Source: JAICLL01 sp035252155 (GTDB lineage Bacteria > Planctomycetota > Planctomycetia > Pirellulales > JAICIG01). From it: a stretch of 64,000 bases of DNA. The first letter of the stretch is position 1. Every line of letters starts with the position of its first letter. Below are positions 17,879 to 27,574 of the stretch, one piece after another. A model generated the notes under the pieces. It was not told the origin of the DNA and searched no databases. It worked only from the letters and a program-made list of their open reading frames with translations. A program made the position numbers and the translations under genes. Location: assembly GCA_035252155.1 (NCBI GenBank), contig DATFDL010000776.1, forward strand, positions 5,262 to 69,261, in the 5' to 3' direction.

Positions 17879-19423
17879 CTACTCATCCAAGTCCACCGAC
17901 TCGCCGCCGGCACGAGTAAACAGGGCCCGCAATGTCGCCAGGTCGATGTCGTTGGGCAAAAACCGCGTCGTGCCGTCGGCAAACAATACCGAAAAGCCCC
18001 CCAGCCGAGCGTTGGCCAGGCCGCGCAACGGTTGGCTGGCGTCGTAATCCAAGTCGGTGGGCTGGGTCCAGACGACCTCGTGTTCTGCGTCCGCCTCAAC
18101 CACCATAATGGTCGTGCTCGTGAAATCCCGAAAATCGCGAACGCTGGTTGGCGTCGCGGCCGATAGGGCCGTGCCTTCGCCAATCGCCGCCAGAAAGGGA
18201 GTTCGGCCATCACGGGCGGAAACCGCACCCGGCCGCAGATATACTTCGGGCATCTGCTTAATCAACGCCGAGTTATGCTCGCTGTCCCACGGCTCGTTCC
18301 GATGAAACTGTTGAGCAAGGTGTTCCTCGCCGAGCAGCGGCAATAAGGCGACGCGCCAACTTAAAAGTGGCTTGCCGTCTTCGCTGTAACTAGCCGCTTG
18401 CGGAAACATTCCTTTGCGGTCCAAAAGGGTTTGCAGCGCCAGACCGAGCGTCAACAACTTCTGGCGCGACGCCCCGCGGTGCGCCGCGGCGCGCGAAAGC
18501 GCCAACGGGAATCGCAACGCCGCACCGAGGGCGGCAAGCCCCCGATTTTGATCGCTGAGCTGCAAAATCAGTCGATCGCCGTCGACCGTCGGTGTGAGCA
18601 AGCCCGACGGATTATCGATGCTGGGCATGGCGCCGATCACATCGGGATGGAGGCAGGCACGTTGCACGAATTCGGACCACACGCCGCGAAGTGCGACCGC
18701 CGCGCGGTCGTCGGCCGACTGAATGACCAGCCGCAGAGTGAGCTTCTCCGGATCCAAACTCGACGCGGCCCAGCGGCATCCCGACGTTATCGCCTGGGTC
18801 GATCCACCGCCGATTTCGCTCGGCAACCGCGGCAACATGGCCGAGAAGACCTGACGTTGATCTTCACTGGGCGTGAAGCAGACCCCCATGGCGCCATTCT
18901 CGACCGCGGATAAAGCGGTGCCGACTTCCGGCCGTGCCACAGGCCGAGCCCGCCTCACCCGGTCGACGGTTTCCTGATCGCCGCCAAGGATGACCTCATC
19001 CGAACGTTCGGCCGCCATGCCTTGATCGCGTAGGTACTGAATGATCGGTTCGGCCGCGCGTTCGTTTTCGGCGGGGATCACCAAAAGCGGTGAGCCATCG
19101 GGGATGTCGGCCAGACTGACCAGCAAGTAGACGTTGCGGGCGCCGGCGCGCACGAGTGCCGCCATCGCCAGCCGGAACTCATTGGTGCCCTCCCTCGCAT
19201 CGGGGCGCACCTGTTCGAGCCAGCCGGCGACTTTGGTGAGATAGTCTTCTCCGACCGTGGCCGGCAGGGCGATGGAAACTACCAGGCAAGTTTGCTCGTC
19301 GAAGAATGGCTCTAATTGGCGTACAGTATCTCTGCCAGGGCCATTTTCGGCTGCGGCGACGCTGCAACTCAGCATTGCCAATAACGCGCAGGTGATTTCA
19401 GCCAAAAGCGTTCGGGGGTTCAT
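17879..19423 (-). CDS. exported DUF1559-type protein without prepilin start
   Basis: 514 residues from the ATG at 19423 (MNPRTLLAEITCALLAML), a signal peptide. The C-terminal third carries the DUF1559 landmarks LLSWRVALLPLLGEEHLAQQ, EPWDSEHN and a closing segment on an in-protein display of data (VLFADGTTRFLPNDIDL). Most DUF1559 proteins begin with a type IV pilin-like N-methylation segment; this one has an ordinary signal peptide and a long N-terminal domain of unknown function instead. The gene upstream (19441-20877) ends 17 bases before its start, so the two form an operon. Confidence 0.75.
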   Translation of the reverse strand: MNPRTLLAEITCALLAMLSCSVAAAENGPGRDTVRQLEPFFDEQTCLVVSIALPATVGEDYLTKVAGWLEQVRPDAREGTNEFRLAMAALVRAGARNVYLLVSLADIPDGSPLLVIPAENERAAEPIIQYLRDQGMAAERSDEVILGGDQETVDRVRRARPVARPEVGTALSAVENGAMGVCFTPSEDQRQVFSAMLPRLPSEIGGGSTQAITSGCRWAASSLDPEKLTLRLVIQSADDRAAVALRGVWSEFVQRACLHPDVIGAMPSIDNPSGLLTPTVDGDRLILQLSDQNRGLAALGAALRFPLALSRAAAHRGASRQKLLTLGLALQTLLDRKGMFPQAASYSEDGKPLLSWRVALLPLLGEEHLAQQFHRNEPWDSEHNSALIKQMPEVYLRPGAVSARDGRTPFLAAIGEGTALSAATPTSVRDFRDFTSTTIMVVEADAEHEVVWTQPTDLDYDASQPLRGLANARLGGFSVLFADGTTRFLPNDIDLATLRALFTRAGGESVDLDE

Positions 19424-19440
19424 GGCTGTTTTTTCCCAAG

Positions 19441-20877
19441 TCAACGGGTTTCCTTCGCGAAGCGAAGTTCGTACCTGCGCCGCCACTCATGCTCCGGTTC
19501 GGTACGTGGCGGCGGCGTCTCAAGGATCGCGCAGTCCTCCTGGCGCTTGTAGATAAATGGGCCGCCCGTCACCGGGTCCGTCGGAATCGGCAGATCGTTC
19601 AGCTCTTCGAGCCGATCCGGCAATTCGCCGCCGTGGAACGCGCCATAAGCGCGAATCGCCTCAATAATTCGCAGCAGCGCAATCGCGCGGTCATGGAAGG
19701 CCCCTCCAAACTGCGCCGTGTCCACGGCCGGGAGGAGCACCATCGCCACCGGTATGATCGGACGCAAGCCGAGATCGGCCGACTCGCGCCAGTCGGCCGG
19801 AACTTCGTGGTAGGGCAAACAGAGTCGCTTGAACGCGCGGTCACGTTCGATCTTATAGATGCTCACGGTGTGGAAGAGCAGAATCTGGGAGACCGGCATG
19901 TTTTGCACCCGTTCGGCTAAAAACCCGCGTCCGATCAGAAATGCTTTCGCACGAGGCAATTCCTTGACTGCGAGTAACGCCAGCGGTAGACGCTCTTCCC
20001 AGTTGTCCGGGTGGTCGACTACCTGGGCGACGAACGCGAGCAACCGGTCGAGGACATCATCCCAATACTTAGCGGAATGCGAGTCGCTCTCGAGGTTTTT
20101 CAACTCCGGAAAGCTCCAGTAAAGCGATTCGCCTTCGGTGTCGATGGTCTGCCGGAGGTCGATCAGCGGGCGTGGCAACGCGGTGAGCGCCCAATAAAGA
20201 TTAGGTGAACCCGGCTGAGTCGGCCAGTCGATCAGCACTCGCTCCATATTACCGCTGATGGCGTTGCCCACCAGCGCATGCATGAGCGTCGAACCCAGCG
20301 ATACGTGGCGTGCCAACGCAAATCCAGTCTGGAACGTGCGCAGGGCGTCGTCGAACCGGTGCTCGCTGATCTGTACTTGCGCTTCGAGCGCCAACAACTG
20401 TCCGAAATTCCTCGCTGGCATCACCTCGGGCAACGAGGTGGACAGATAATCGCGTTCGCCCAAAGGAAGTTCCCAGTCGCACGTCCTGCGGCGAGCCGCC
20501 ATGTGAAGATCATCGAGCAAGTCGCGCGATGACTTGAGAAAGGCGCGAACGTCATCGATGGGCAATTCGGCCAGCGGCAGCGCCAGCCAATCGCTCATAC
20601 GCTGGCCGACTTCCCGCCGGTCGGCGCCCTTGCCTGGATACTCGATCGCGAGCTTGTTGTACAACACGGCGGCATTGCCCGGCCGAAGATCGAGAGCGGG
20701 AGGCAACAAGCGATACGTGAGCGCCGCTTCAGGCTCCGCGGCGGGCTGGAGCAGCAATTGCAGCGGCGCTGCTTCTTCTTCGCTTTGGCTGACGGCGGGC
20801 AACGCCGCGACGGCCGCCATCGCACAACAACCGGCGCAAACGTAACGGAGAAGGCGCATGCGTTGCCTTTTGGTCAT
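19441..20877 (-). CDS. exported protein of unknown function
   Basis: 478 residues if started at the ATG at 20877; ATGs at 20895 and 20859 are alternatives, and all precede a signal peptide ending near ALPAVSQS. The body is rich in Leu, Ala and Arg with helix-like periodicity, and I recognise no catalytic motif. The C-terminal part (RIIEAIRAYGAFHGGELPD followed by TDPVTGGPFIYK) resembles the tail of exported planctomycete proteins that end in a pilin-like LPTDPFSGKPF block. It is the first gene of a two-gene operon with the DUF1559-type protein. Confidence 0.65.
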   Translation of the reverse strand: MTKRQRMRLLRYVCAGCCAMAAVAALPAVSQSEEEAAPLQLLLQPAAEPEAALTYRLLPPALDLRPGNAAVLYNKLAIEYPGKGADRREVGQRMSDWLALPLAELPIDDVRAFLKSSRDLLDDLHMAARRRTCDWELPLGERDYLSTSLPEVMPARNFGQLLALEAQVQISEHRFDDALRTFQTGFALARHVSLGSTLMHALVGNAISGNMERVLIDWPTQPGSPNLYWALTALPRPLIDLRQTIDTEGESLYWSFPELKNLESDSHSAKYWDDVLDRLLAFVAQVVDHPDNWEERLPLALLAVKELPRAKAFLIGRGFLAERVQNMPVSQILLFHTVSIYKIERDRAFKRLCLPYHEVPADWRESADLGLRPIIPVAMVLLPAVDTAQFGGAFHDRAIALLRIIEAIRAYGAFHGGELPDRLEELNDLPIPTDPVTGGPFIYKRQEDCAILETPPPRTEPEHEWRRRYELRFAKETR

Positions 20878-20981
20878 CGATCTCGTTGTGGTCATCGAAA
20901 ATTATCGCAGCGCCGACGTGACACAGCAATCGGACGAAAGTACGGGATCGCTTCAAGGCCGCCCCAGTGGCTCGTCGCGGG

Positions 20982-21010
20982 TTGACGCTCAATGGCCGGA
21001 AGTGTACATT
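20982..21010 (+). promoter_or_regulatory. sigma70-type promoter of the DNA methyltransferase gene
   Basis: TTGACG at 20982-20987 and TACATT at 21005-21010 with a 17-base spacer. The predicted start lies about 25 bases before the ATG at 21040, and a GGAGG ribosome site sits at 21029-21033. Confidence 0.55.
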
Positions 21011-21039
21011 TCAGCAGTTACCGCTCACGGAGGTTTTCG

Positions 21040-22014
21040 ATGCTGGATGCGCAAGCCGCACGCGATTCGACGCACGATGCGCCCGCGCAATTCCACGTTG
21101 CTCCGCGGACATTGCTCGTCCCACCGGAGCCGCTGCCGGTGTTTTGGTTCGGACAGACGACGCTTTTCCAGAACGATTGCCTCGATTGGTTACAACACCG
21201 CGAAGAGCGATCGATTCACGCGGTCGTCACCGACCCGCCGTATGGCTTGGTCGAATACAGCCGCAACGAGCAGTCGAAGTTGCGCGGCGGGCGTGGCGGC
21301 GTGTGGCGCATTCCCCCTTCGTTTGATGGCTGCAAGCGATCGCCGCTGCCGCGGTTCACTACGCTGACCGCCAGCGATTTGCGAGGTCTCGTCGATTTTT
21401 TCGCAACGTGGGGAAGGCGGCTGCGGCGCGTGCTTGTGCCCGGCGCTCACGTGTTCGTCGCTTCGAATCCTCTGGTGTCGTATGCGGTCGCCAAGGCCCT
21501 GGTGGAAATTGGGCTGGAGCGCCGGGGCGAAATCATCCGGCTCGTGATGACGCTCCGCGGCGGCGATCGGCCGAAGAACGCCCATCAAGAATTCGCCGAC
21601 GTGACGGTGATGCCCCGCTCGATGTGGGAGCCGTGGCTGTTGTTTCGCGAGCCGCTCGAGGGCCGCGTGCAAGACAATCTCAGACGGTGGAAGACCGGCG
21701 CTCTGCGGCGTCCTTCGGCACATCAGCCCTTCGGCGACGTGATTGAATCGAGTCCTACGCAAAAGCGCGAGCGCAAGCTGGCGCCGCACCCCAGCCTCAA
21801 GCCGCAAGCGTTTCTTCGCAAGATCGTTCGTGCGGCGCTGCCCTTAGGTGACGGCGTCGTGCTCGATCCATTTTCGGGCGCTGGCTCGACCCTGGCCGCC
21901 TGCGAACACGTGGGCTATGCGAGCGTGGGAGTGGAACTCGATGAGCGATACGCCCAGATGGCCAAGACGGCGATCCCCCAATTGGCCGCATATCAAGTCG
22001 GAGCCAAGCGATAA
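21040..22014 (+). CDS. DNA (adenine-N6 or cytosine-N4) methyltransferase
   Basis: 324 residues. The ATG at 21040 is preceded by a strong GGAGG at good spacing, so it is preferred over the longer frame. Catalytic motif IV is VTDPPYGL (residues about 65-72) and the SAM-binding motif I is VVLDPFSGAGSTLAACEHVG near residue 285. This catalytic-first order is typical of beta-class amino-methyltransferases. A HPSLKPQAFLRKIV block leads to motif I as in type II enzymes. It converges with a PD-(D/E)xK gene whose stop lies inside this one (22-base overlap), so a type II restriction-modification unit is likely. Confidence 0.87.
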   Translation: MLDAQAARDSTHDAPAQFHVAPRTLLVPPEPLPVFWFGQTTLFQNDCLDWLQHREERSIHAVVTDPPYGLVEYSRNEQSKLRGGRGGVWRIPPSFDGCKRSPLPRFTTLTASDLRGLVDFFATWGRRLRRVLVPGAHVFVASNPLVSYAVAKALVEIGLERRGEIIRLVMTLRGGDRPKNAHQEFADVTVMPRSMWEPWLLFREPLEGRVQDNLRRWKTGALRRPSAHQPFGDVIESSPTQKRERKLAPHPSLKPQAFLRKIVRAALPLGDGVVLDPFSGAGSTLAACEHVGYASVGVELDERYAQMAKTAIPQLAAYQVGAKR

Positions 22015-22625
22015 ACCCAGTTCTCGCGGAAGCGCTCCAGCCCTGCGGCGTGCAGCGTGGCTGTGCGCGTGCCAAGCTCGCCGCGTTCATTGCGCCGGAA
22101 GTCAGCGAGCGTTACTTGACCCAAATAGACTTCCGTAAACGTCATTGGCCGCCGGGCTGTCGCTGGTTCTGTCTCAAGATCGACGTCATAGACAAAGACA
22201 CAAAGCCACTGTGCACGAGCGCCGTGCATGTCCACGGCGCCACCCGACTTTCGCGTGCTCTTGATTTCGACGCCCTCTGATCCCGATTTCACCGAATTGT
22301 TCGGATAGCGCCCTTTGACAACCAAATCAGGATGGCCGTTGAAATACTCATTGACTGTCAGCGAGCGCGAATGCTTGGCAAGGCTCGCTGTCAGCATGTC
22401 GGAGAGCAAATCCGACATGATGGCCGGCCGTAGCATGTCGTCGAGGCGCTCTAGACCCTTGCCCTCGAGCAACTGATTTACGTCGAAGAAAAAGTCGTAG
22501 ACATCCTGCATTGCCAAGTGGAAGTCATGCAGCCGCAAGTTATAAGGCAATATGCCGCCTTGGTTGAAGCAGCCTTGATCGACCGTGTTTTTGACCACCG
22601 GCACTTGCGACGCCCTTGCGCACAT
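21993..22625 (-). CDS. probable type II restriction endonuclease (PD-(D/E)xK)
   Basis: 210 residues if started at 22625; a GTG a few codons in (before PVVKNTVDQG) is an alternative. The pattern GHPDLVVKGRYPNN followed by GVEIKSTRKSGG gives PD, then E-x-K at about 18 residues, the catalytic core of restriction-endonuclease-fold enzymes. It overlaps the methyltransferase tail by 22 bases in convergent orientation, the context expected of a cognate endonuclease. The recognition sequence cannot be inferred. I did not recognise it as a named enzyme. Confidence 0.65.
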   Translation of the reverse strand: MCARASQVPVVKNTVDQGCFNQGGILPYNLRLHDFHLAMQDVYDFFFDVNQLLEGKGLERLDDMLRPAIMSDLLSDMLTASLAKHSRSLTVNEYFNGHPDLVVKGRYPNNSVKSGSEGVEIKSTRKSGGAVDMHGARAQWLCVFVYDVDLETEPATARRPMTFTEVYLGQVTLADFRRNERGELGTRTATLHAAGLERFRENWVYRLAPT

Positions 22626-22800
22626 GGCTTAGAAGCGCCGGATTCTGGCTTGCAGAAGTAGCACTGTCAAGCGCGCCGCCAAAGCCAGCGGTCATCGGCC
22701 CACGGCAATTCCGATACGTCAGGCTGGAAAGCCTGGCCTACGGCCTAATACCCCACCTGCACGCCCACAGTAAAACCCACGGCATTGGTTGGCTTAGCAG

Positions 22801-23679
22801 TCATTTCGGTTGAACCGCGGCTCGCCGCCTGAGCGGCTGGCAGCCGGGACAAAAGAACGTCGCTCGTTGGGCCTGCACGAACCGCTCGATGACTGAAGTC
22901 TCGCAACGCATACACGGTTGCCGGGCGCGGTCGTAGACACGGTGGTGATTCTGGTAGTTGCCGGCCTCGTTCAAGGCGTTGCGATAGGTGCCGTCGCCCA
23001 GCGTCGATCCCTCATAACGAATGGCTGTTTCGAGTACTTCGAGTGTGGCCGCGTGGATCGCGTGCCACTCGGCCGGTTGCAGTCGATCGCAACGACGGCG
23101 CGGATGGATGCCCGCCAGGTGCAAGATCTCCGAGGCGTAAAGATTGCCGATACCGGCCACGGCGCGTTGGTCGAGCAAGGCCACCTTGATTTCGCGGCGG
23201 CTCGCAGCCAGCCGCGCCGCCAGCTCTTCGGCCGAGATGGCCAGGGCGTCGGGCCCAATACGATCAAGTCCGTAGCGCGCGGCGAATTCGGCCGGCGACA
23301 CCAGCCGCACTGAACCGAGCCCGCGACGGTCCCAAAACCAAAGTTCCGGCGCCGGGCCGGCTTCGAGCCTGAGGCCAAGTCGCAAATGCTCGCGGTCGGG
23401 CGGCTCGGTCAATAGCACCAGCCCGGTCATCCGCGGCTCGATCACGATCGAATCGGTTTCGCGTTTGCCGTTCGCACCAAGCTCGATGACGACGCGCTTG
23501 CCGACACGGCCCAGCCGCGCAATCGGGCGGCCCACCACGCGACGGCGAAAACTCGCCAGCCGCGGCGCGATGTCGATCGGACGCAATTTGCACCGCGGAC
23601 GGATCACATCGGCTACGCGGCTGCCCAGCACGGGGGCCAAGCCGCGGCGCATCGTTTCGACTTCGGGTAATTCAGGCAT
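22801..23679 (-). CDS. mutM: formamidopyrimidine-DNA glycosylase
   Basis: 292 residues, the usual Fpg/MutM length. The N-terminus MPELPEVETMRRGLAP supplies the catalytic Pro2 and Glu3. The helix-two-turn-helix region GIGNLYASEILHLAGIHPRR and the C-terminal zinc finger (CMRCETSVIERF then FFCPGC) are intact. It excises oxidised purines such as 8-oxoguanine. About 175 bp separate it from the endonuclease gene start, and it runs in the same direction as modC below it. Confidence 0.95.
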   Translation of the reverse strand: MPELPEVETMRRGLAPVLGSRVADVIRPRCKLRPIDIAPRLASFRRRVVGRPIARLGRVGKRVVIELGANGKRETDSIVIEPRMTGLVLLTEPPDREHLRLGLRLEAGPAPELWFWDRRGLGSVRLVSPAEFAARYGLDRIGPDALAISAEELAARLAASRREIKVALLDQRAVAGIGNLYASEILHLAGIHPRRRCDRLQPAEWHAIHAATLEVLETAIRYEGSTLGDGTYRNALNEAGNYQNHHRVYDRARQPCMRCETSVIERFVQAQRATFFCPGCQPLRRRAAVQPK

Positions 23680-23827
23680 CTTGCCTTCAAACTATGCTCG
23701 TGCATCGCAACACGCAAGCAGGAGTTCGTTCCCTACAGATGCTGAAGAGCGTGCTTACCCGGTTTGCTTGCCCGAACCGATTGGGCTTGCATCGTGTCCT
23801 TTCTTCGTTTTCTTCGTTGCCTTCTGT

Positions 23828-24529
23828 TCAATTTCCGAATTCAGACTGCGGCTGCTGTTTCAAAATCTGTTCGGGCGTGCCGGTGGCGGCCACGCGGCCC
23901 TGCTTGAGCACAATCACCCAGTCGGCCAATCGCTCGACTTCGCTGGCGGCATGGCTCACGTAGATCGTGGGCAAGCGCCATTGTGCGACCACTCGCTCCA
24001 AATACGTGAGAATGCGGTCTTTCAAGGGAGCGTCGAGCGCCGCCAACGGCTCGTCGAGCAAGAGTAGCTCTGGGCTGGCCAACAGCGACCGGCCCAGGGC
24101 GACGCGTTGCCGCTGTCCGCCCGACAGATTGCGCGGCATCCGCTCCAGCAGGTCGCCCAGTTCGAGCACCTCGACGACTTGGCCGAAATCGATGTCGCTG
24201 GCGCCGACCCGTCGCCGGCGCTGACCATAGCGAAGGTTCTGTTCGACGTTCAAGTGCGGAAAGAGCAGATGGTCTTGAAAGACCAGCCCGACTCGGCGGT
24301 GTTCGGCGGCCAGGCAGATGTTTTGGGACGTATCGACCAGCATGCGCCCGCCCAGCTCGATGCGGCCCGCTTGCGGGCGCAGTGCGCCGGCGATCATAGC
24401 GAGCACGGTGGTTTTGCCGCTGCCCGACGGCCCGAAGAGCGACGTCACCTGATGCGCGATCTGGAAGGCCACGTCCAGCTCGAACCCGCTGGCATACCGG
24501 TGGCGGCAGCAAACGCTAAGCCGATTCAC
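23828..24529 (-). CDS. modC: molybdate-type ABC transporter ATPase, short form
   Basis: 233 residues, GTG start at 24529. Walker A is GPSGSGKTT, the signature is LSGGQRQRVALGRS, and Walker B is LLLLDEPLAALDAPLKDRI. The ATPase domain matches ModC and related proteins, but the C-terminal Mop/TOBE domain that senses molybdate is missing. The start overlaps the end of the permease gene by 14 bases. Molybdate is the likeliest substrate by comparison with ModBC; tungstate or another oxyanion is possible. Confidence 0.78.
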   Translation of the reverse strand: MNRLSVCCRHRYASGFELDVAFQIAHQVTSLFGPSGSGKTTVLAMIAGALRPQAGRIELGGRMLVDTSQNICLAAEHRRVGLVFQDHLLFPHLNVEQNLRYGQRRRRVGASDIDFGQVVEVLELGDLLERMPRNLSGGQRQRVALGRSLLASPELLLLDEPLAALDAPLKDRILTYLERVVAQWRLPTIYVSHAASEVERLADWVIVLKQGRVAATGTPEQILKQQPQSEFGN

Positions 24530-25220
24530 GCAGCGACTGCCTCCGCTCTAGCAGTTCGCTGGCGATCAGGGCCGCGCAGGCCAGGGCGACCGAGAGCAGC
24601 ACCAGCCGCCAGCTCCGCTCCAACCCGCCCGGCCGGTTGGTGAGGCTATAAATGGCCAGCGGAATGGTGCGTCGGCCTTCGCTGCCGCCCAACACCATGA
24701 TCGTGGCGCCGAATTCTCCCAGACAGCGGGCAAAAGCCAGGATGGCCCCGGCCAAGATTCCGCGTCGGGCCAGCGGCAACGTGACGGAGAAAAAACTGTC
24801 GATCGGCCCCGCGCCCAGGCCCCGCGCGGCAATTTCGAGCCGCGGATCGACGCCTTGAAACGCCAGCCGAATGGTGCGCACCAACAGCGGAAAACTGACC
24901 ACCGCCGAAGCAATCGCCGCCGCCCACCAGGTAAAGACCAGCCTTACTCCGAAGAGCCGGTCGAGCAGGCCGCCGACCGGGCCACTCGGCACGAGGCAGA
25001 CCAACAACAAATAACCGGTGACCACCGGCGGCAGCACCAGCGGCAGATCGACACCAAGTTGAATGAGCCAGCGCACGGCTTGCGCGTGCCAGCGCGCCGC
25101 CGGCGCGCCGCGGGCGAGCAAATAGGCAATCGGTATCGCGGCCGGCAAGCTGACGGCGACCGCACATACACCCACCCGCAAGCTCAGCTCGAACGCGGAC
25201 CATTCGGAGGCTGTAAGCAT
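24516..25220 (-). CDS. modB: molybdate-type ABC transporter permease
   Basis: 234 residues with about six hydrophobic segments and the ABC-permease EAA-like loop (RGLGAGPIDSFFSVTLPLAR near residue 130). It resembles ModB. It overlaps modC by 14 bases, and its start lies three bases after the stop of a small HTH-like gene. No modA (binding protein) or modE is present in the window, so the substrate protein must be encoded elsewhere or be replaced. Confidence 0.8.
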   Translation of the reverse strand: MLTASEWSAFELSLRVGVCAVAVSLPAAIPIAYLLARGAPAARWHAQAVRWLIQLGVDLPLVLPPVVTGYLLLVCLVPSGPVGGLLDRLFGVRLVFTWWAAAIASAVVSFPLLVRTIRLAFQGVDPRLEIAARGLGAGPIDSFFSVTLPLARRGILAGAILAFARCLGEFGATIMVLGGSEGRRTIPLAIYSLTNRPGGLERSWRLVLLSVALACAALIASELLERRQSLRESA

Positions 25221-25223
25221 CTG

Positions 25224-25601
25224 CTAGCTCAGCCTGGCCAGCGCGGCGACGGCTTCTCGGGCATTGTCGATGCCGCCGAGCTCGTCGGCCAACTTTTTGG
25301 CGGCGATCAAATGGTCGATCGAGATTCTCAAGGCGCCGTTCGCACTGGGCCGGCGGCCTGGCCGCCGTCCGCGGCGCTTGGGGCGTCCACGCCGGCCGGT
25401 GCCCGCCGTGGATCTGCCCGCCCTCGATTTGGCCAGCGGATCGTTGTATTTGATTCGATTGATCAGCGAAGGCGATACCTCGTGGCCCTGCTTGCTCAGC
25501 CCCTCGCGAATTTCTTTGGGGCCGGCAGTTGGGTTGTGCGCGATGAACTCGCGGATGCGATCGCTATCGGTTGTCGCGCCGGTGTTTCTTGGTCTAGCCA
25601 T
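25224..25601 (-). CDS. small HTH-like, Arg-rich protein upstream of modBC
   Basis: 125 residues. The N-terminal 50 residues (IREFIAHNPTAGPKEIREGL followed by a VSPSLINRIKY segment) have the spacing of a helix-turn-helix or winged-helix DNA-binding unit. A very basic linker (KRRGRRPGRRP) follows, then an Ala/Leu-rich helix that could mediate dimerisation. No metal-binding or substrate domain is visible, and it is not ModE. Three bases separate its stop from the modB start, so it is likely the first gene of a three-gene operon. A regulator role is inferred from context only. Confidence 0.6.
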   Translation of the reverse strand: MARPRNTGATTDSDRIREFIAHNPTAGPKEIREGLSKQGHEVSPSLINRIKYNDPLAKSRAGRSTAGTGRRGRPKRRGRRPGRRPSANGALRISIDHLIAAKKLADELGGIDNAREAVAALARLS

Positions 25602-25606
25602 GGTGA

Positions 25607-26743
<1,137 letters not shown>

Positions 26744-26780
26744 AAAGCGCACTGATGATGACCGCGTCGCCTAGCTGCCG

Positions 26781-26809
26781 TTGACAAGCGGCGCCCGCTT
26801 CAGTACAGT
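26781..26809 (+). promoter_or_regulatory. strong sigma70-type promoter of the esterase-fold gene
   Basis: TTGACA at 26781-26786 and TACAGT at 26804-26809 with a 17-base spacer. The predicted start is about five bases before the ATG at 26821, which would make the transcript nearly leaderless. Confidence 0.6.
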
Positions 26810-26820
26810 CCGCGATTTCC

Positions 26821-27573
26821 ATGACCACGAACCGATTGCAACCCACGGTATCTTGGCAACCGCCCTCCGCCAGCGGCCTGGCAGGCGCGCCACAGCTCGG
26901 CTCGGCCATCTATCGGCCGGCGCGAGATGATCTGCACGTGGCGCTATTCGCGCCGCTGCACTACGAGCCGAACTATGCCTATCCGCTCTTGGTATGGCTG
27001 CACGGGCCGGGCGACGACGAAAGCCAACTCAAACGAATTATGCCGCTGGTGAGCGTGCGCAATTATGTCGCCGCCGCGCCGCGCGGCCCGCGCCGCCAGG
27101 ATGCAACGGCCGGCAAGGCCGGTTACCGCTGGTCGCAAGCTCCCACCGAGTTGCTGTCGGCCGAGCACCAGGTGTTCGAAGCGCTCGACATGGCGCGCAC
27201 GCGGTTCCATATCGCGCCGCAACGTGTTTTCGTAGCCGGCTTCGATTGCGGCGGCACGATGGCGTTTCGTCTGGCGATGGACCATCCCGATCGATTTGCG
27301 GGCGTACTTTCGTTGGGCGGTGCTTTTCCCACGGGCCAGGCCGCCCTGCGCCGCCTGGTTGATGCCCGACGCGTGCCCATCTTTCTGGCCTGCGGACGCG
27401 ACAGTCGCCGTTACGCCAGCCCCACCGTTTGCCGCGACTTGAAGCTGTTTCACAGTGCGGGCATGGACGTGGCGCTGCGGCAATATCCCTGCGGTGATGA
27501 AATTGCCCCCGCCATGCTGGCCGACATGGACCGCTGGATGATGGAGCAGGTTACGGCCGACTCGAAAGCCTGA
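26821..27573 (+). CDS. alpha/beta-hydrolase-fold protein with lost Ser and His catalytic residues
   Basis: 250 residues, related to the phospholipase/carboxylesterase family. The oxyanion block YPLLVWLHGPGDDESQ and the nucleophile elbow VFVAGFDCGGTMAFRLA are recognisable, but the elbow reads G-F-D-C-G-G: the catalytic Ser is Asp. Near the C-terminus, where relatives have a GHE-type segment with the catalytic His, this protein has YPCGDEIAPAML. Both changes together suggest a non-hydrolytic protein, perhaps a binding or scaffold role. The promoter upstream would give a nearly leaderless mRNA. It converges with floA, one base apart. Confidence 0.75.
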   Translation: MTTNRLQPTVSWQPPSASGLAGAPQLGSAIYRPARDDLHVALFAPLHYEPNYAYPLLVWLHGPGDDESQLKRIMPLVSVRNYVAAAPRGPRRQDATAGKAGYRWSQAPTELLSAEHQVFEALDMARTRFHIAPQRVFVAGFDCGGTMAFRLAMDHPDRFAGVLSLGGAFPTGQAALRRLVDARRVPIFLACGRDSRRYASPTVCRDLKLFHSAGMDVALRQYPCGDEIAPAMLADMDRWMMEQVTADSKA

Positions 27574-27574
27574 C

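Noticed and set aside
22626..22800. Short plus-strand frame at 22616-22813
   Set aside because: Contains an intergenic repeat (CAGGCTGGAAAGCCTGGCC) and has no homologue-like features.
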